Notes under the pieces: generated by a model
Databases searched by the model: none
The model's input: only the letters and a program-made list of their open reading frames with translations
Told to the model about the DNA's origin: nothing
Program-made: the position numbers and the translations under genes
Shown here: positions 7,151-18,373 of the stretch, in pieces
Numbering within the stretch: position 1 is the first letter of the stretch
Layout of the letters: the number at the start of each line of letters is the position of its first letter
DNA from: an uncultured Acetobacteraceae bacterium
GTDB lineage: Bacteria; Pseudomonadota; Alphaproteobacteria; Acetobacterales; Acetobacteraceae
Direction: 5' to 3'
NCBI GenBank assembly: GCA_937873205.1
Contig: CALMVO010000150.1
Location: 1 to 39,240 of the forward strand
Length of the DNA stretch: 39,240 nucleotides

Positions 7151-8721
7151 GCGACGCCTCCTTCGAGAACCTGTTGCATCGGCGCGCCGTCGGTGCCGGT
7201 CCATTCCATCTCGGCGCCGACCGGGCGCAGCCCCAGATCCTCCGCCAGCAGCCGCGAGCTGATCCTGGCCCCCTCGAAGATCACCGGCAGCCCGCTGCCC
7301 GGATGGGTGCCGCCGCCAACCAGGTAGACCCCGTCCAGGTCCTCGAAGCGGTTGTGCGGCCGGAACTGCAGCATCTGCGTCAGCGAGTGGGCGAGGTTGA
7401 ACACCGCCCCCCGGTGCACGGCGTGGTCGGTGTCCCAGTCCGGCGGCGTGATCATCTTCTCGTAGACGATGCGGCGCTCGATGTCGGGCACACCGGCGCG
7501 CGCCAGCCGGTCCAGGATCAGCCGCCGGAACCGGGGGCCGGCCTCGGCCCAATCGATGCCGCCGTCGCGCTCGTGGCCGACCGGGACAAGTACATAGAGA
7601 GTGGAATGGTTCGGGGGGGCCAGCGCCGGGTCGGTGATGCAGGCGTTCTGGATGTAGAAGCAGGGCTCGCCGGGCGGCACCCGGCCCTCCTCGACGTCGG
7701 CCAGCGTGCGGGCATAATCGTGTGACAGGTAGATCGTGTGGTGCGCCAGTTCCGGGAGCCGCCCCTCGATGCCCAGATAGAGCATGAAGGTGGAGCAGGA
7801 GAGCTTCGCCTTGGCGATGCGGCGGTCGGTCCAGCGCCGGCGCAGATCCTGCGGCACCAGGTGCGCCATCGCGTGCAGGAAGTCGGCGTTCATCACCACG
7901 GCATCGGCGCGGGTGTCGCCCGCATCGGTGCGGACGCCCACCGCGCGGCGACCCTCGAACTTCAGCTCGCGCACCGGTTCGCCGAGCCGGAACACCACGC
8001 CCATCTGCCGCGCCGCATCGGCCATCGCCCGCATGACGGCGCCGTGGCCGCCGCGCGGATGGTAGATGCCGAACTCGTATTCCATGAACGCCAGGATGGT
8101 AAACAGGCTGGGACACCGATACGGCGACATGCCGAGGTACTTGCTCTGGAACGAGAAGCCGAGCCGCACCCGCGGATCCTTGAACCAGCGCTTGAGGTCG
8201 CTGTCGACCGACCGCGTCGGCCGCAGCATCCGCAGCGCCTTCAGCACATCCGGCTTCAGCAGGTCGGCGAAGCTGTTGAACGGGCTCTCCAGCACCGGTC
8301 GGAAAGCCGCCAGCTTGGCTCGGTTGTCGGCCATGAAGGCCGGGATCATCGCCGCATCCTCGGGGCAGAGCTCGGCCACCGAGCGCTGCAGCCGCGCGAT
8401 GTCGCTGCTGGCGGTGATGCGGCCGGCATCCTCGAAGATCACGTCGTAGTGGGTGTCGAGCCGGATCAGCTCGACCGCATCCTCCAGACGCCGGCCGCAG
8501 CTGGCGAAGATGTCGGCCAGCACGCGCGGATAGAGGAAGAAGGTCGGCCCGATATCGAAGTGGAACCGGCCCTGCGCCGTCGGCGCCTCGATCGTCCCGG
8601 ATCTGCCACCGACAGTGGCGTGTCGTTCGAAGACTGTGACCTCGGCTCCAGCGTTGGAAAGCAGCATCGCCGCTGCAAGGCCGCCGGGACCGGCACCTAT
8701 GATTGAGACGGACCTGTTCAT
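7147..8721 (-). CDS. CrtI/CrtN-family carotenoid desaturase or oxidase (promoter-proximal paralogue)
   Basis: A 524-residue paralogue starting MNRSVSIIGAGPGGLAAAM, with the FAD-binding GxGxxG at about residues 9-14 followed by FERHATVGGRSG. The C-terminal FAD block reads VYLVGGGTHPGSGLPVI. The central SLFTILAFMEYEFGIYHP and RGGHGAVMRAMA segments resemble the C30 desaturases (CrtN) of methylotrophs and staphylococci, so this copy is the better CrtN candidate; that is inference. It is the first gene of the coupled run 8721 to 3293 and is divergent from nadE, with a 114-base gap holding the regulatory sequence of both. No phytoene or squalene synthase is in the window, so the precursor pathway must be elsewhere. 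Confidence 0.88.
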   Translation of the reverse strand: MNRSVSIIGAGPGGLAAAMLLSNAGAEVTVFERHATVGGRSGTIEAPTAQGRFHFDIGPTFFLYPRVLADIFASCGRRLEDAVELIRLDTHYDVIFEDAGRITASSDIARLQRSVAELCPEDAAMIPAFMADNRAKLAAFRPVLESPFNSFADLLKPDVLKALRMLRPTRSVDSDLKRWFKDPRVRLGFSFQSKYLGMSPYRCPSLFTILAFMEYEFGIYHPRGGHGAVMRAMADAARQMGVVFRLGEPVRELKFEGRRAVGVRTDAGDTRADAVVMNADFLHAMAHLVPQDLRRRWTDRRIAKAKLSCSTFMLYLGIEGRLPELAHHTIYLSHDYARTLADVEEGRVPPGEPCFYIQNACITDPALAPPNHSTLYVLVPVGHERDGGIDWAEAGPRFRRLILDRLARAGVPDIERRIVYEKMITPPDWDTDHAVHRGAVFNLAHSLTQMLQFRPHNRFEDLDGVYLVGGGTHPGSGLPVIFEGARISSRLLAEDLGLRPVGAEMEWTGTDGAPMQQVLEGGVA

Positions 8722-8777
8722 CTGCCCTAAAGCCTTACATGCTTCTCCGGCACGCACCAGCCGTGCGGCCCGCTTCA

Positions 8778-8794
8778 GACCGGGTTTTCCGGTC
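8778..8794. promoter_or_regulatory. Small perfect inverted repeat in the crt/nadE divergent gap
   Basis: GACCGG, five bases, CCGGTC. It lies between the divergent starts of the carotenoid operon (8721) and nadE (8836). It could be an operator or chance; no convincing -35/-10 pair was seen beside it. Confidence 0.25.
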
Positions 8795-8835
8795 ACATGC
8801 CTGGCAACATCGTTCCAGCCCAGCAGGGGTCGCCC

Positions 8836-10875
8836 ATGCCGGAGTTCCGGTCCCTCTACCGCCACGGCTTCGCCCGCGTCGCCGCCTGCACGCAGCCGGT
8901 GACGCTCGCCGACCCGCTCGCCAATGCCGAGGCTACACTGGCATTCGGCCGGGAACTGGCGGAGGACGGCGTCGTGTTGGCGGTGTTCCCCGAGCTCGGC
9001 CTGTCCGGCTACGCGATCGACGACCTCCGGCTGCAGGACGCGCTGCTGGACGCGGTCGAGCTGGCGCTGACCCGTCTCATGGAGCAGGGCGGCGACCTGC
9101 TGCCGGTCCTGGCGGTCGGCGCCCCCCTGCGCCATCGCGGCGCGCTGTTCAATTGCGCCGTGGTGCTGCACCGGGGCCGCATCCTGGGCGTGGTGCCGAA
9201 ATCCTACCTGCCGAACTACCGCGAGTTCTACGAGGCGCGGCAGTTCGCCCCCGGTGTGGGCCGCGTCGGCGAGACGATCGCCGTGGCCGGGGTGCGGGCG
9301 CCGTTCGGCACCGACCTGCTGTTCGAGGTGGACGACATGCCGGGCTTCGTGCTCGGCGTGGAGATCTGCGAGGATCTCTGGGTGCCGCTGCCGCCCAGCA
9401 CGCGGGCGGCGCTGGCCGGCGCCACGGTGATCGCCAACCTTTCGGCGAGCAACATCACCATCGGCAAGGCCGAGACCAGGCGGCTGCTGTGCCAGTCGCA
9501 GTCGGCGCGGGCCCTCTGCGCCTACGTCTACGCCGCCGCCGGCGAGGGAGAATCCACCAACGACGTCGCCTGGGACGGCCAGGTTTCGATCTTCGAGGCC
9601 GGAGCGCCCCTGGCCGAGACCGCGCGCTTTCCGTCCGGCGCCCAGGCGGCGGTGGCCGACCTCGACCTCGACCTGCTGCGCCAGGAGCGCGCCAGGATGA
9701 ACACCTTCGACGCCAACCGCGCGGCGTCGGACGTCACCCCCTATCGCCGCGTCGGCTTCGCGCTGTCGCCGCCGGATCGCGATTTCGGGCTGCGCCGGCC
9801 GCTGGAGCGGTTCCCGTTCGTGCCCGCCGACCCGGCCCGGCTGAGCCAGGACTGCTACGAGGCCTACACCATCCAGGTCACCGCGCTGATGCAGCGCATG
9901 CGCGCGATCGGCGTGCGCCGCCTGGTGATCGGCGTCTCCGGTGGCCTCGACTCGACGCAGGCGCTGATCGTGGCCGCGCACGCGGTGGACCGGCTCGGCT
10001 TCGGCCGCGACGCCATCCTCGCCTACACCATGCCGGGCTTCGGCACCGGCGAGGGGACGAGGCGAAACGCGCTCGCCCTGATGGCCGCCCTGGGCGTCAC
10101 CGCCACCGAGCTCGACATCCGGCCGACCGCCACCCTGATGCTGCGCGAGATGGGCCACCCGTTCGGACGCGGCGAGCCGGTGCACGACGTCACCTTCGAG
10201 AACGTGCAGGCGGGGCTCCGCACCGACTACCTGTTCCGGCTCGCCAACCAGCACGGTGGCATCGTGGTCGGCACCGGCGACCTGTCCGAGCTCGGGCTCG
10301 GCTGGTGCACCTATGGCGTCGGCGACCAGATGTCGCACTACAACGTCAACGCGGGCGTGCCCAAGACGCTGATCCAGCACCTGATCCGCTGGGTGATCGC
10401 CTCCGCGCAGTTCGAGCCGCCGGTCCTGCGCACGCTGGGCGCCATCCTCGATACCGAGATCTCCCCCGAGCTGGTGCCGGCCGGCGAGGGGAGCGCGCCG
10501 CAGAGCACCGAGGCCGCCATCGGCCCCTACGCGCTGCAGGACTTCACCCTGTTCCACCTGCTGCGCTACGGCTTCCGTCCGTCCAAGGTGGCTTATCTGG
10601 CGCTGATGGCCTGGGAGGATGCCGGCCGCGGCGACTGGCCGCCCGGCTTCCCGGAGGCTGGCCGCGTCGCCTACGATCTGCCGGCGATCCGGCACTGGAT
10701 GGGGGTGTTCCTGCAGCGGTTCTTCGGCTTCGCCCAGTTCAAGCGCAGCGCCGCGCCGAACGGCCCCAAGCTGTCGGCCGGCGGCGCGCTGTCGCCGCGC
10801 GGCGACTGGCGCGCGCCCTCCGACGCCAGCGCCCGCGCCTGGCTGGACGAGCTGCGCCGCAACGTTCCCGAATAG
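8836..10875 (+). CDS. nadE: Glutamine-dependent NAD(+) synthetase
   Basis: A 679-residue enzyme that amidates nicotinic acid adenine dinucleotide to NAD using glutamine. The N-terminal half is a nitrilase-fold amidotransferase: Glu in FPELGLSGYAIDDL, Lys in VVPKSYLPNYREFYE and Cys in GVEICEDLW form the catalytic triad. The C-terminal half is the synthetase with the PP-loop SGGLDSTQAL and the conserved block GTGDLSELGLGWCTYGVGDQ. Length fits the bacterial two-domain form. The start at 8836 (MPEFRSLYRHGFARV) is preferred because family members begin with this kind of YRHGF segment and a CAGGGG stretch precedes it. An in-frame ATG at 8797 would add 13 residues. Monocistronic: MITE-like copy B begins 8 bases after the stop. 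Confidence 0.93.
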   Translation: MPEFRSLYRHGFARVAACTQPVTLADPLANAEATLAFGRELAEDGVVLAVFPELGLSGYAIDDLRLQDALLDAVELALTRLMEQGGDLLPVLAVGAPLRHRGALFNCAVVLHRGRILGVVPKSYLPNYREFYEARQFAPGVGRVGETIAVAGVRAPFGTDLLFEVDDMPGFVLGVEICEDLWVPLPPSTRAALAGATVIANLSASNITIGKAETRRLLCQSQSARALCAYVYAAAGEGESTNDVAWDGQVSIFEAGAPLAETARFPSGAQAAVADLDLDLLRQERARMNTFDANRAASDVTPYRRVGFALSPPDRDFGLRRPLERFPFVPADPARLSQDCYEAYTIQVTALMQRMRAIGVRRLVIGVSGGLDSTQALIVAAHAVDRLGFGRDAILAYTMPGFGTGEGTRRNALALMAALGVTATELDIRPTATLMLREMGHPFGRGEPVHDVTFENVQAGLRTDYLFRLANQHGGIVVGTGDLSELGLGWCTYGVGDQMSHYNVNAGVPKTLIQHLIRWVIASAQFEPPVLRTLGAILDTEISPELVPAGEGSAPQSTEAAIGPYALQDFTLFHLLRYGFRPSKVAYLALMAWEDAGRGDWPPGFPEAGRVAYDLPAIRHWMGVFLQRFFGFAQFKRSAAPNGPKLSAGGALSPRGDWRAPSDASARAWLDELRRNVPE

Positions 10876-10883
10876 GGCGTCGA

Positions 10884-10991
10884 CTAGAGGATGATCCGAT
10901 CGCTTAGGCTCACGGATCATCCTCTAGCTTGTTGTTTTGACGAGCATCTTTATCCGATCGAACGAGTCCGTTCGATCGGATGATGCTCTAG
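10884..10991 (+). repeat. 108-bp MITE-like palindromic element, copy B
   Basis: Starts CTAGAGGATGATCCG and ends CGGATGATGCTCTAG. A 15-bp perfect stem (CTAGAGGATGATCCG with CGGATCATCCTCTAG) is followed by a linker with GTTGTTTTGACG and a second stem, TCCGATCGAACG facing CGTTCGATCGGA, framed by GAGCATC and GATGCTC. It lies just after the nadE stop and could also act as a terminator-like structure. Confidence 0.92.
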
Positions 10992-11022
10992 CCGCCAGCC
11001 CCGCGGCCAGCCGTTACCGCTC

Positions 11023-11129
11023 CTAGAGGATGATCCGATCGCTTAGGCTCACGGATCATCCTCTAGCTTGTTGTTTGACGGGCATCTTTATCCGATCGAA
11101 CGAGTCCGTTCGATCGGATGATGCTCTAG
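11023..11129 (+). repeat. MITE-like palindromic element, copy C (tandem with copy B)
   Basis: The same element, in the same orientation as copy B and 31 bases after it. Differences from B are a single T missing from the linker and one A to G change in the GAGCATC frame. So B and C are a recent tandem pair or two insertions into one spot. Confidence 0.92.
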
Positions 11130-11244
11130 GAAAGGCTGGGCTCTGCCCAGACCCGTCAAGGCCCGAGGCCCTTGGAACCCGATCCATCAAGCAAGAGGAT
11201 TCTCAAGGCTCCGCCTCGAGCGGGTCCGGGGCGGAGCCCTGGCG
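11130..11244. repeat. Degenerate four-hairpin repeat cassette between copy C and the amidohydrolase gene
   Basis: Contains CTGGGC tct GCCCAG, then AAGGCC cga GGCCCTT, then CAAGGCTCCGCCTCGAG, and finally GGTCCGGGGCGGAGCCCTGG. The order and spacing match the better-preserved cassettes at 25826-25945 and 35494-35609. It ends at the stop codon of the amidohydrolase gene (11245). With copies B and C it fills the whole 369-base gap after nadE; no gene is seen there. Confidence 0.7.
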
Positions 11245-12420
11245 TCAGCCCAGGCGCGCCAGCTCCCGCTCGACGATCGCCGCATACAAGGCGCCGCCGG
11301 TCGGGATCGCCGCGTCATTGAAGTCGTAGCCCGGGTGGTGCAGCGGAGCGCTGTCGCCGTTGCCGACGTTTATGTAGGCGCCCGGCACCGCCTCCATCAT
11401 GAAGGCGAAGTCCTCCGATCCCATGACCGGGTCCTGGTTGCGCTCGACCGCGGCCTCGCCGACCAGGCTCGCCGCCGCGTCGGCCAGCGCGGTGGCATGC
11501 GCGGGATCGTTCACCAGCGGCGCGAAGATGGTGCGGATCTCGAGCGTGGCGGCAGCACCCAGCCCGACGGCGACGCCCTCGGCCACCCGGCGCATGGCCT
11601 GCTCGATCAGCGTCAGCGTCCCGGTGCGGAAGGCGCGCGTGGTGCCGCGGATACGGACCGCGTCGGGGATGACGTTGTAGGCCTGGCCGCCCTCGATCGC
11701 GCAGCAGCTCAGCACCGCCGCCTCCGATGCCGGCACGGTGCGCGCCACCACCGACTGCAGCGCGCTCACGACGTGGGCCGCCGCCAGCACCGGGTCCACC
11801 CCCGCCTCCGGCCGCGCCGCATGGGTGCCGCTGCCGGTGATGACGAGGTCGAAGAAGGTGCCGCCCGCCATCATCGGACCCGGCCGGATCGCGTACCGGC
11901 CGAGCGCCAGCCCGGGGCGGTTGTGCATGCCGAACACCGCCCGGCAGGGGAACCGGTCGAATAGTCCGTCGGCCAGCATCGCCTGCGCGCCGCCGATCCC
12001 CTCTTCCGCCGGCTGGAAGATAAAGTGGACGGTGCCATCGAACCGCCGGGTCTCGGCCAGATAGCGGGCCGCGCCCAGCAGCATGGTGGTGTGGCCGTCG
12101 TGCCCGCACGCGTGCATGACCCCGGACGTGCCGGAGGCGTAACGGGCGCCGGTGGCCTCGTGGATCGGCAGCGCGTCCATGTCGGCGCGCAGCCCGATCG
12201 CGCCGCCGTTGCCGTCGCCCGGGCCCGCGCGCAGCACGCCGACCACGCCGGTACGCCCGACCCCGCGATGCGCCTCGATGCCCCATGACTCCAGCAGGCC
12301 GGCCACGATCCCCGCCGTGCGGTGCTCCTCGAAGCCCAGCTCCGGATGCGCGTGCAGGTCCCGGCGCACCGCCGTCAGCATGTCGTGGTAGCCGCGGATA
12401 TGCTCGATCGCCGTTGCCAT
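11245..12420 (-). CDS. M20-family amidohydrolase / aminoacylase (hippurate hydrolase-like)
   Basis: A 391-residue cytoplasmic metallohydrolase of the M20D type. Metal-binding and catalytic segments are visible: LRADMDALPI, HACGHDGHTTMLLG, FQPAEEGIGG and, near the end, MGSEDFAFM. NVIPD in the dimerisation domain is also typical. Such enzymes cleave N-acyl or amide bonds of amino acids, for example hippurate, N-acyl amino acids or auxin conjugates; the substrate cannot be told here. The start MATAIEHIRGYHD at 12420 is chosen over a longer frame to 12462 because GGGAGG sits about eight bases upstream. It is transcribed away from the TerC-type gene, with 102 bases between the starts. Confidence 0.88.
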   Translation of the reverse strand: MATAIEHIRGYHDMLTAVRRDLHAHPELGFEEHRTAGIVAGLLESWGIEAHRGVGRTGVVGVLRAGPGDGNGGAIGLRADMDALPIHEATGARYASGTSGVMHACGHDGHTTMLLGAARYLAETRRFDGTVHFIFQPAEEGIGGAQAMLADGLFDRFPCRAVFGMHNRPGLALGRYAIRPGPMMAGGTFFDLVITGSGTHAARPEAGVDPVLAAAHVVSALQSVVARTVPASEAAVLSCCAIEGGQAYNVIPDAVRIRGTTRAFRTGTLTLIEQAMRRVAEGVAVGLGAAATLEIRTIFAPLVNDPAHATALADAAASLVGEAAVERNQDPVMGSEDFAFMMEAVPGAYINVGNGDSAPLHHPGYDFNDAAIPTGGALYAAIVERELARLG

Positions 12421-12522
12421 GCCCGACCTCCCTGTCCCGTCCCAACTGCAGTCTGGAGGCACCCGCCGGGCGGGACCAGCCCCGTCCTCGCCGGGTCGTG
12501 CGGCGCTTGCTATAGCCGTGCC

Positions 12523-13143
12523 ATGCTTCCGATCGTCCCTGGCGACGTCCTGCCGCAGCTGGTCATCCTGGGGCAGGTGCTGCTGATCGACCTGGTGCTG
12601 GCCGGCGACAACGCCGTCGTGGTGGGCATGGCGGTGGCCGGCCTGCCGCCGCGGCAGCGCCGCCGCGCCATCCTGGGCGGCATCGCGGCGGCGGCGCTGA
12701 TCCGGATCGGGCTCGCCCTGGTGGCGCTGCGGCTGCTGGCGGTGGTGGGCCTGACCCTGGCCGGCGGGCTGCTGCTGCTCTGGGTGTGCTGGCGCATGTA
12801 TCGCGAGCTACGGCCGCGCCGGCGCGGCGGTGCCGCGTCCCCCGTGCCTCCAAAGACGCTGCGCGCCGCCATGGCGCAGATCGTGCTGGCCGACCTGTCG
12901 ATGAGCCTCGACAACGTGCTCGGCGTGGCCGGCGCCGCGCACGGCCATCCGGTGCTGCTGGCGGTCGGGCTGGTGATCTCGGTGGCGATGATGGCGCTGG
13001 CCGCCAGCCTGATCGCCCGCCTGCTGGAGCGCCATCGCTGGCTCGCCTGGGTCGGGCTGGCGGTCGTCGTGTTCGTGGCCTGCCGGCTGATCTGGGACGG
13101 CTCGAACGACGTGCTGCGGCGGCTGCCCTGGGCGGTCGTCTAG
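12523..13143 (+). CDS. TerC/YjbE-family integral membrane protein
   Basis: A 206-residue membrane protein with about six to seven hydrophobic helices. The two repeat halves carry the family's acidic signatures, LAGDNAVVVGMA near residues 26-37 and LADLSMSLDNVLGVAG in the second half, which are thought to form a metal site. A basic loop RELRPRRRGG lies between the halves. TerC-type proteins are linked to metal export, including manganese (MntP/YkoY-like riboswitch-controlled relatives); no riboswitch is evident upstream here. The ATG at 12523 follows a short leader. The stop overlaps the convergent SemiSWEET stop by four bases (13140-13143). Confidence 0.85.
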   Translation: MLPIVPGDVLPQLVILGQVLLIDLVLAGDNAVVVGMAVAGLPPRQRRRAILGGIAAAALIRIGLALVALRLLAVVGLTLAGGLLLLWVCWRMYRELRPRRRGGAASPVPPKTLRAAMAQIVLADLSMSLDNVLGVAGAAHGHPVLLAVGLVISVAMMALAASLIARLLERHRWLAWVGLAVVVFVACRLIWDGSNDVLRRLPWAVV

Positions 13144-13448
13144 CCGTCGGCGCCGACCTTGGGCGCCACGGTGTCGGCGACCTCCTTGGTCTTGTCGGCC
13201 GGCAGCAGCTTCATCGTCAGGATGAAGGCGGACAGGCCAAGACAGACCACGTTCTGGGTGATGATCGCCCACTGACCCTTCAGGATCCCGTAGAGCAGCC
13301 AGGTGGCGAATCCGGTCACGGTGATGACGTACATGCGCAGCGAGATCGCGTCGCTGTTGCGCGAGCGGATGATGCCCCATGCCTGCGGCACGTAGCTGAT
13401 CATGGACAGCGAGGCGGCGAACAGGCTGACGGCGGTGACGGCGTTCAT
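13140..13448 (-). CDS. SemiSWEET-type (PQ-loop) small sugar transporter
   Basis: A 102-residue protein with three predicted membrane helices, the size and layout of a bacterial SemiSWEET half-transporter that works as a homodimer. The PQ motif lies at Pro21-Gln22 in SYVPQAWGIIRSRNSDAISL, the family hallmark. A second conserved stretch is TGFATWLLYGILKGQW. The C-terminus is a short charged cytoplasmic tail. Likely role: facilitated diffusion of a small sugar across the inner membrane, the substrate unknown. It converges with the TerC-type gene, with a 4-base stop overlap. Confidence 0.88.
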   Translation of the reverse strand: MNAVTAVSLFAASLSMISYVPQAWGIIRSRNSDAISLRMYVITVTGFATWLLYGILKGQWAIITQNVVCLGLSAFILTMKLLPADKTKEVADTVAPKVGADG

Positions 13449-14506
13449 CTGCGGGTCCCGGATGGACGAGGCGGCGTCGCATGCGGGAGGAAGCCTGGCC
13501 GCACGCGGACTAGTGGGTGCAGCGCGGGGCGGGGTGTCCGGTTCAGGCTTGTTGCGCCGGGCGCCCTATCCCGGGCGCCGGAGCCAGGCGGCGGTGTCCG
13601 CCAGCCCGTCCTCCCAGGCGACCCGCGGCCGCCATCCGGTCGCCTGCCGCAGCCTCGCGCTGTCCAGCACGTTGACGGCGACGTCGGCCCGGCGCGGCGG
13701 CCGCACGTCCAGCACCGGCCGGCGGCCGACCACCCGGGCGGCGTCCTCGATCACCGACAGCACGCTGCGCCCGACGCCGCTGCCGACGTTGCAGAGCGTC
13801 GGCCCGTCGCCGAAGCCCATCGTCAGCATCGCCGACACCACGTCGGCCACGTGGATGTAGTCGCGCACCACGGCGCCGTCGCCCCAGACCGGGATCGCGG
13901 CCCCGGTCAGCAGCCGGTGCAGCACCGCGGCGACCAGACCCTGCTCGCGCAGCGGATGCTGGTGCGGCCCATAGGCGTTGGCGATCCGCAGCACGCGGCT
14001 GTCCAGGCCGTGCAGGTGCCGGTACAGCGCCAGGTACTTCTCGACCGTGAGCTTGCCGATGCCGTAGGCCGAGATCGGGTCGGTGGCGGCCGTCTCCGCA
14101 ATCGGGTCGGGTCCGCTCGGCCCATACACGGTGCCGCCGGAGGAGGCGAACACCAGCCGCCGCACCCCGGCCCGCAGGCAGGCCTCGAGCAGTCGCACCT
14201 TCGGGGGCAGCCCGTCCGCCACGATCTCGGCCGGGTTGCGGTTCGAGCTGTCGGGTAGCCCGGCGCCGATCAGGTCGAACACGTGCGTGCGGCCGGCGAC
14301 CAGCGAGTCCGGGTCGGCCAATGCCTCGATGCTGCCCTGCCGCCAGTTGAGCCCGGCCAGCGTCGGCGGTGGGGTGCTGCGACCGAAGCCGGTCACCCGA
14401 ACCCCGAGCCCGACCAGCGCCGTGCACAGATTGGTGCCGATGAAGCCGCCGGCACCCAGCACCAGGCAGGCGGCGTCGGGCGGCGGGAGCGCGGTCGGGG
14501 CCGGGC

Positions 14507-18037
<3,531 letters not shown>

Positions 18038-18373
18038 GGGGGTGGCGTGACGCAGCGCAGGGCCGGCGTCAATCGTCGTCGCCCGGACAAGACGAAATGC
18101 CGGTTCCGCATTTCGTTTCTGTGACAGCCCTGCGTATAGGGCGGTCATCAGGCGCCGACACGCGGTTGATTACGTGTTTTTTGTGCTACGAGTCTCGGAT
18201 ATGGCTGAAATGACCTGCGGATCGAGAGTTCACCCGTCTCTCATTCACCATTAAGTCACATGGCGCAGCTCGTTTCTGGTTGCACTGCGGCATAACTGGC
18301 GGTATCACTCGATGGCACGCGTTGGTCAGGGATGGGGGCGGGGTGCCTCGATCCTGAAATAGGGGACGTATCC
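18038..18373. other. Divergent intergenic region, AT-richer than its surroundings
   Basis: The 336-base gap between the large glycosyltransferase (minus) and the beta-roll gene (plus) is notably richer in A and T than the genes on either side, for example around 18168-18260. It must hold two promoters. No repeat, RNA gene or conserved small protein was seen. Confidence 0.6.
18280..18308 (+). promoter_or_regulatory. Possible sigma70-type promoter of the beta-roll gene
   Basis: TTGCAC, 17 bases, TATCAC, about 65 bases before the start codon. The -35 matches at four of six and the -10 at about four of six. Spotted by eye only. Confidence 0.35.

Noticed and set aside
7147-10920. A very long minus-strand frame covering nadE antisense and continuing into the CrtN-like gene
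   Set aside because: The part before 8721 is a GC-driven shadow of nadE: its composition is Ala/Arg/Gly/Gln-rich with no motifs, while the plus strand encodes a complete NAD synthetase.
13545-13590. Terminator at the end of the SDR gene from repeated GGGCGCC
   Set aside because: The motif is mainly a direct repeat with no T run, so no clear hairpin terminator can be claimed.
18280-18290. CRISPR array or phage integration site elsewhere in the window
   Set aside because: No regularly spaced direct repeats, no cas or integrase genes; the tRNA-Gln is not flanked by a duplicated 3' end within the window.
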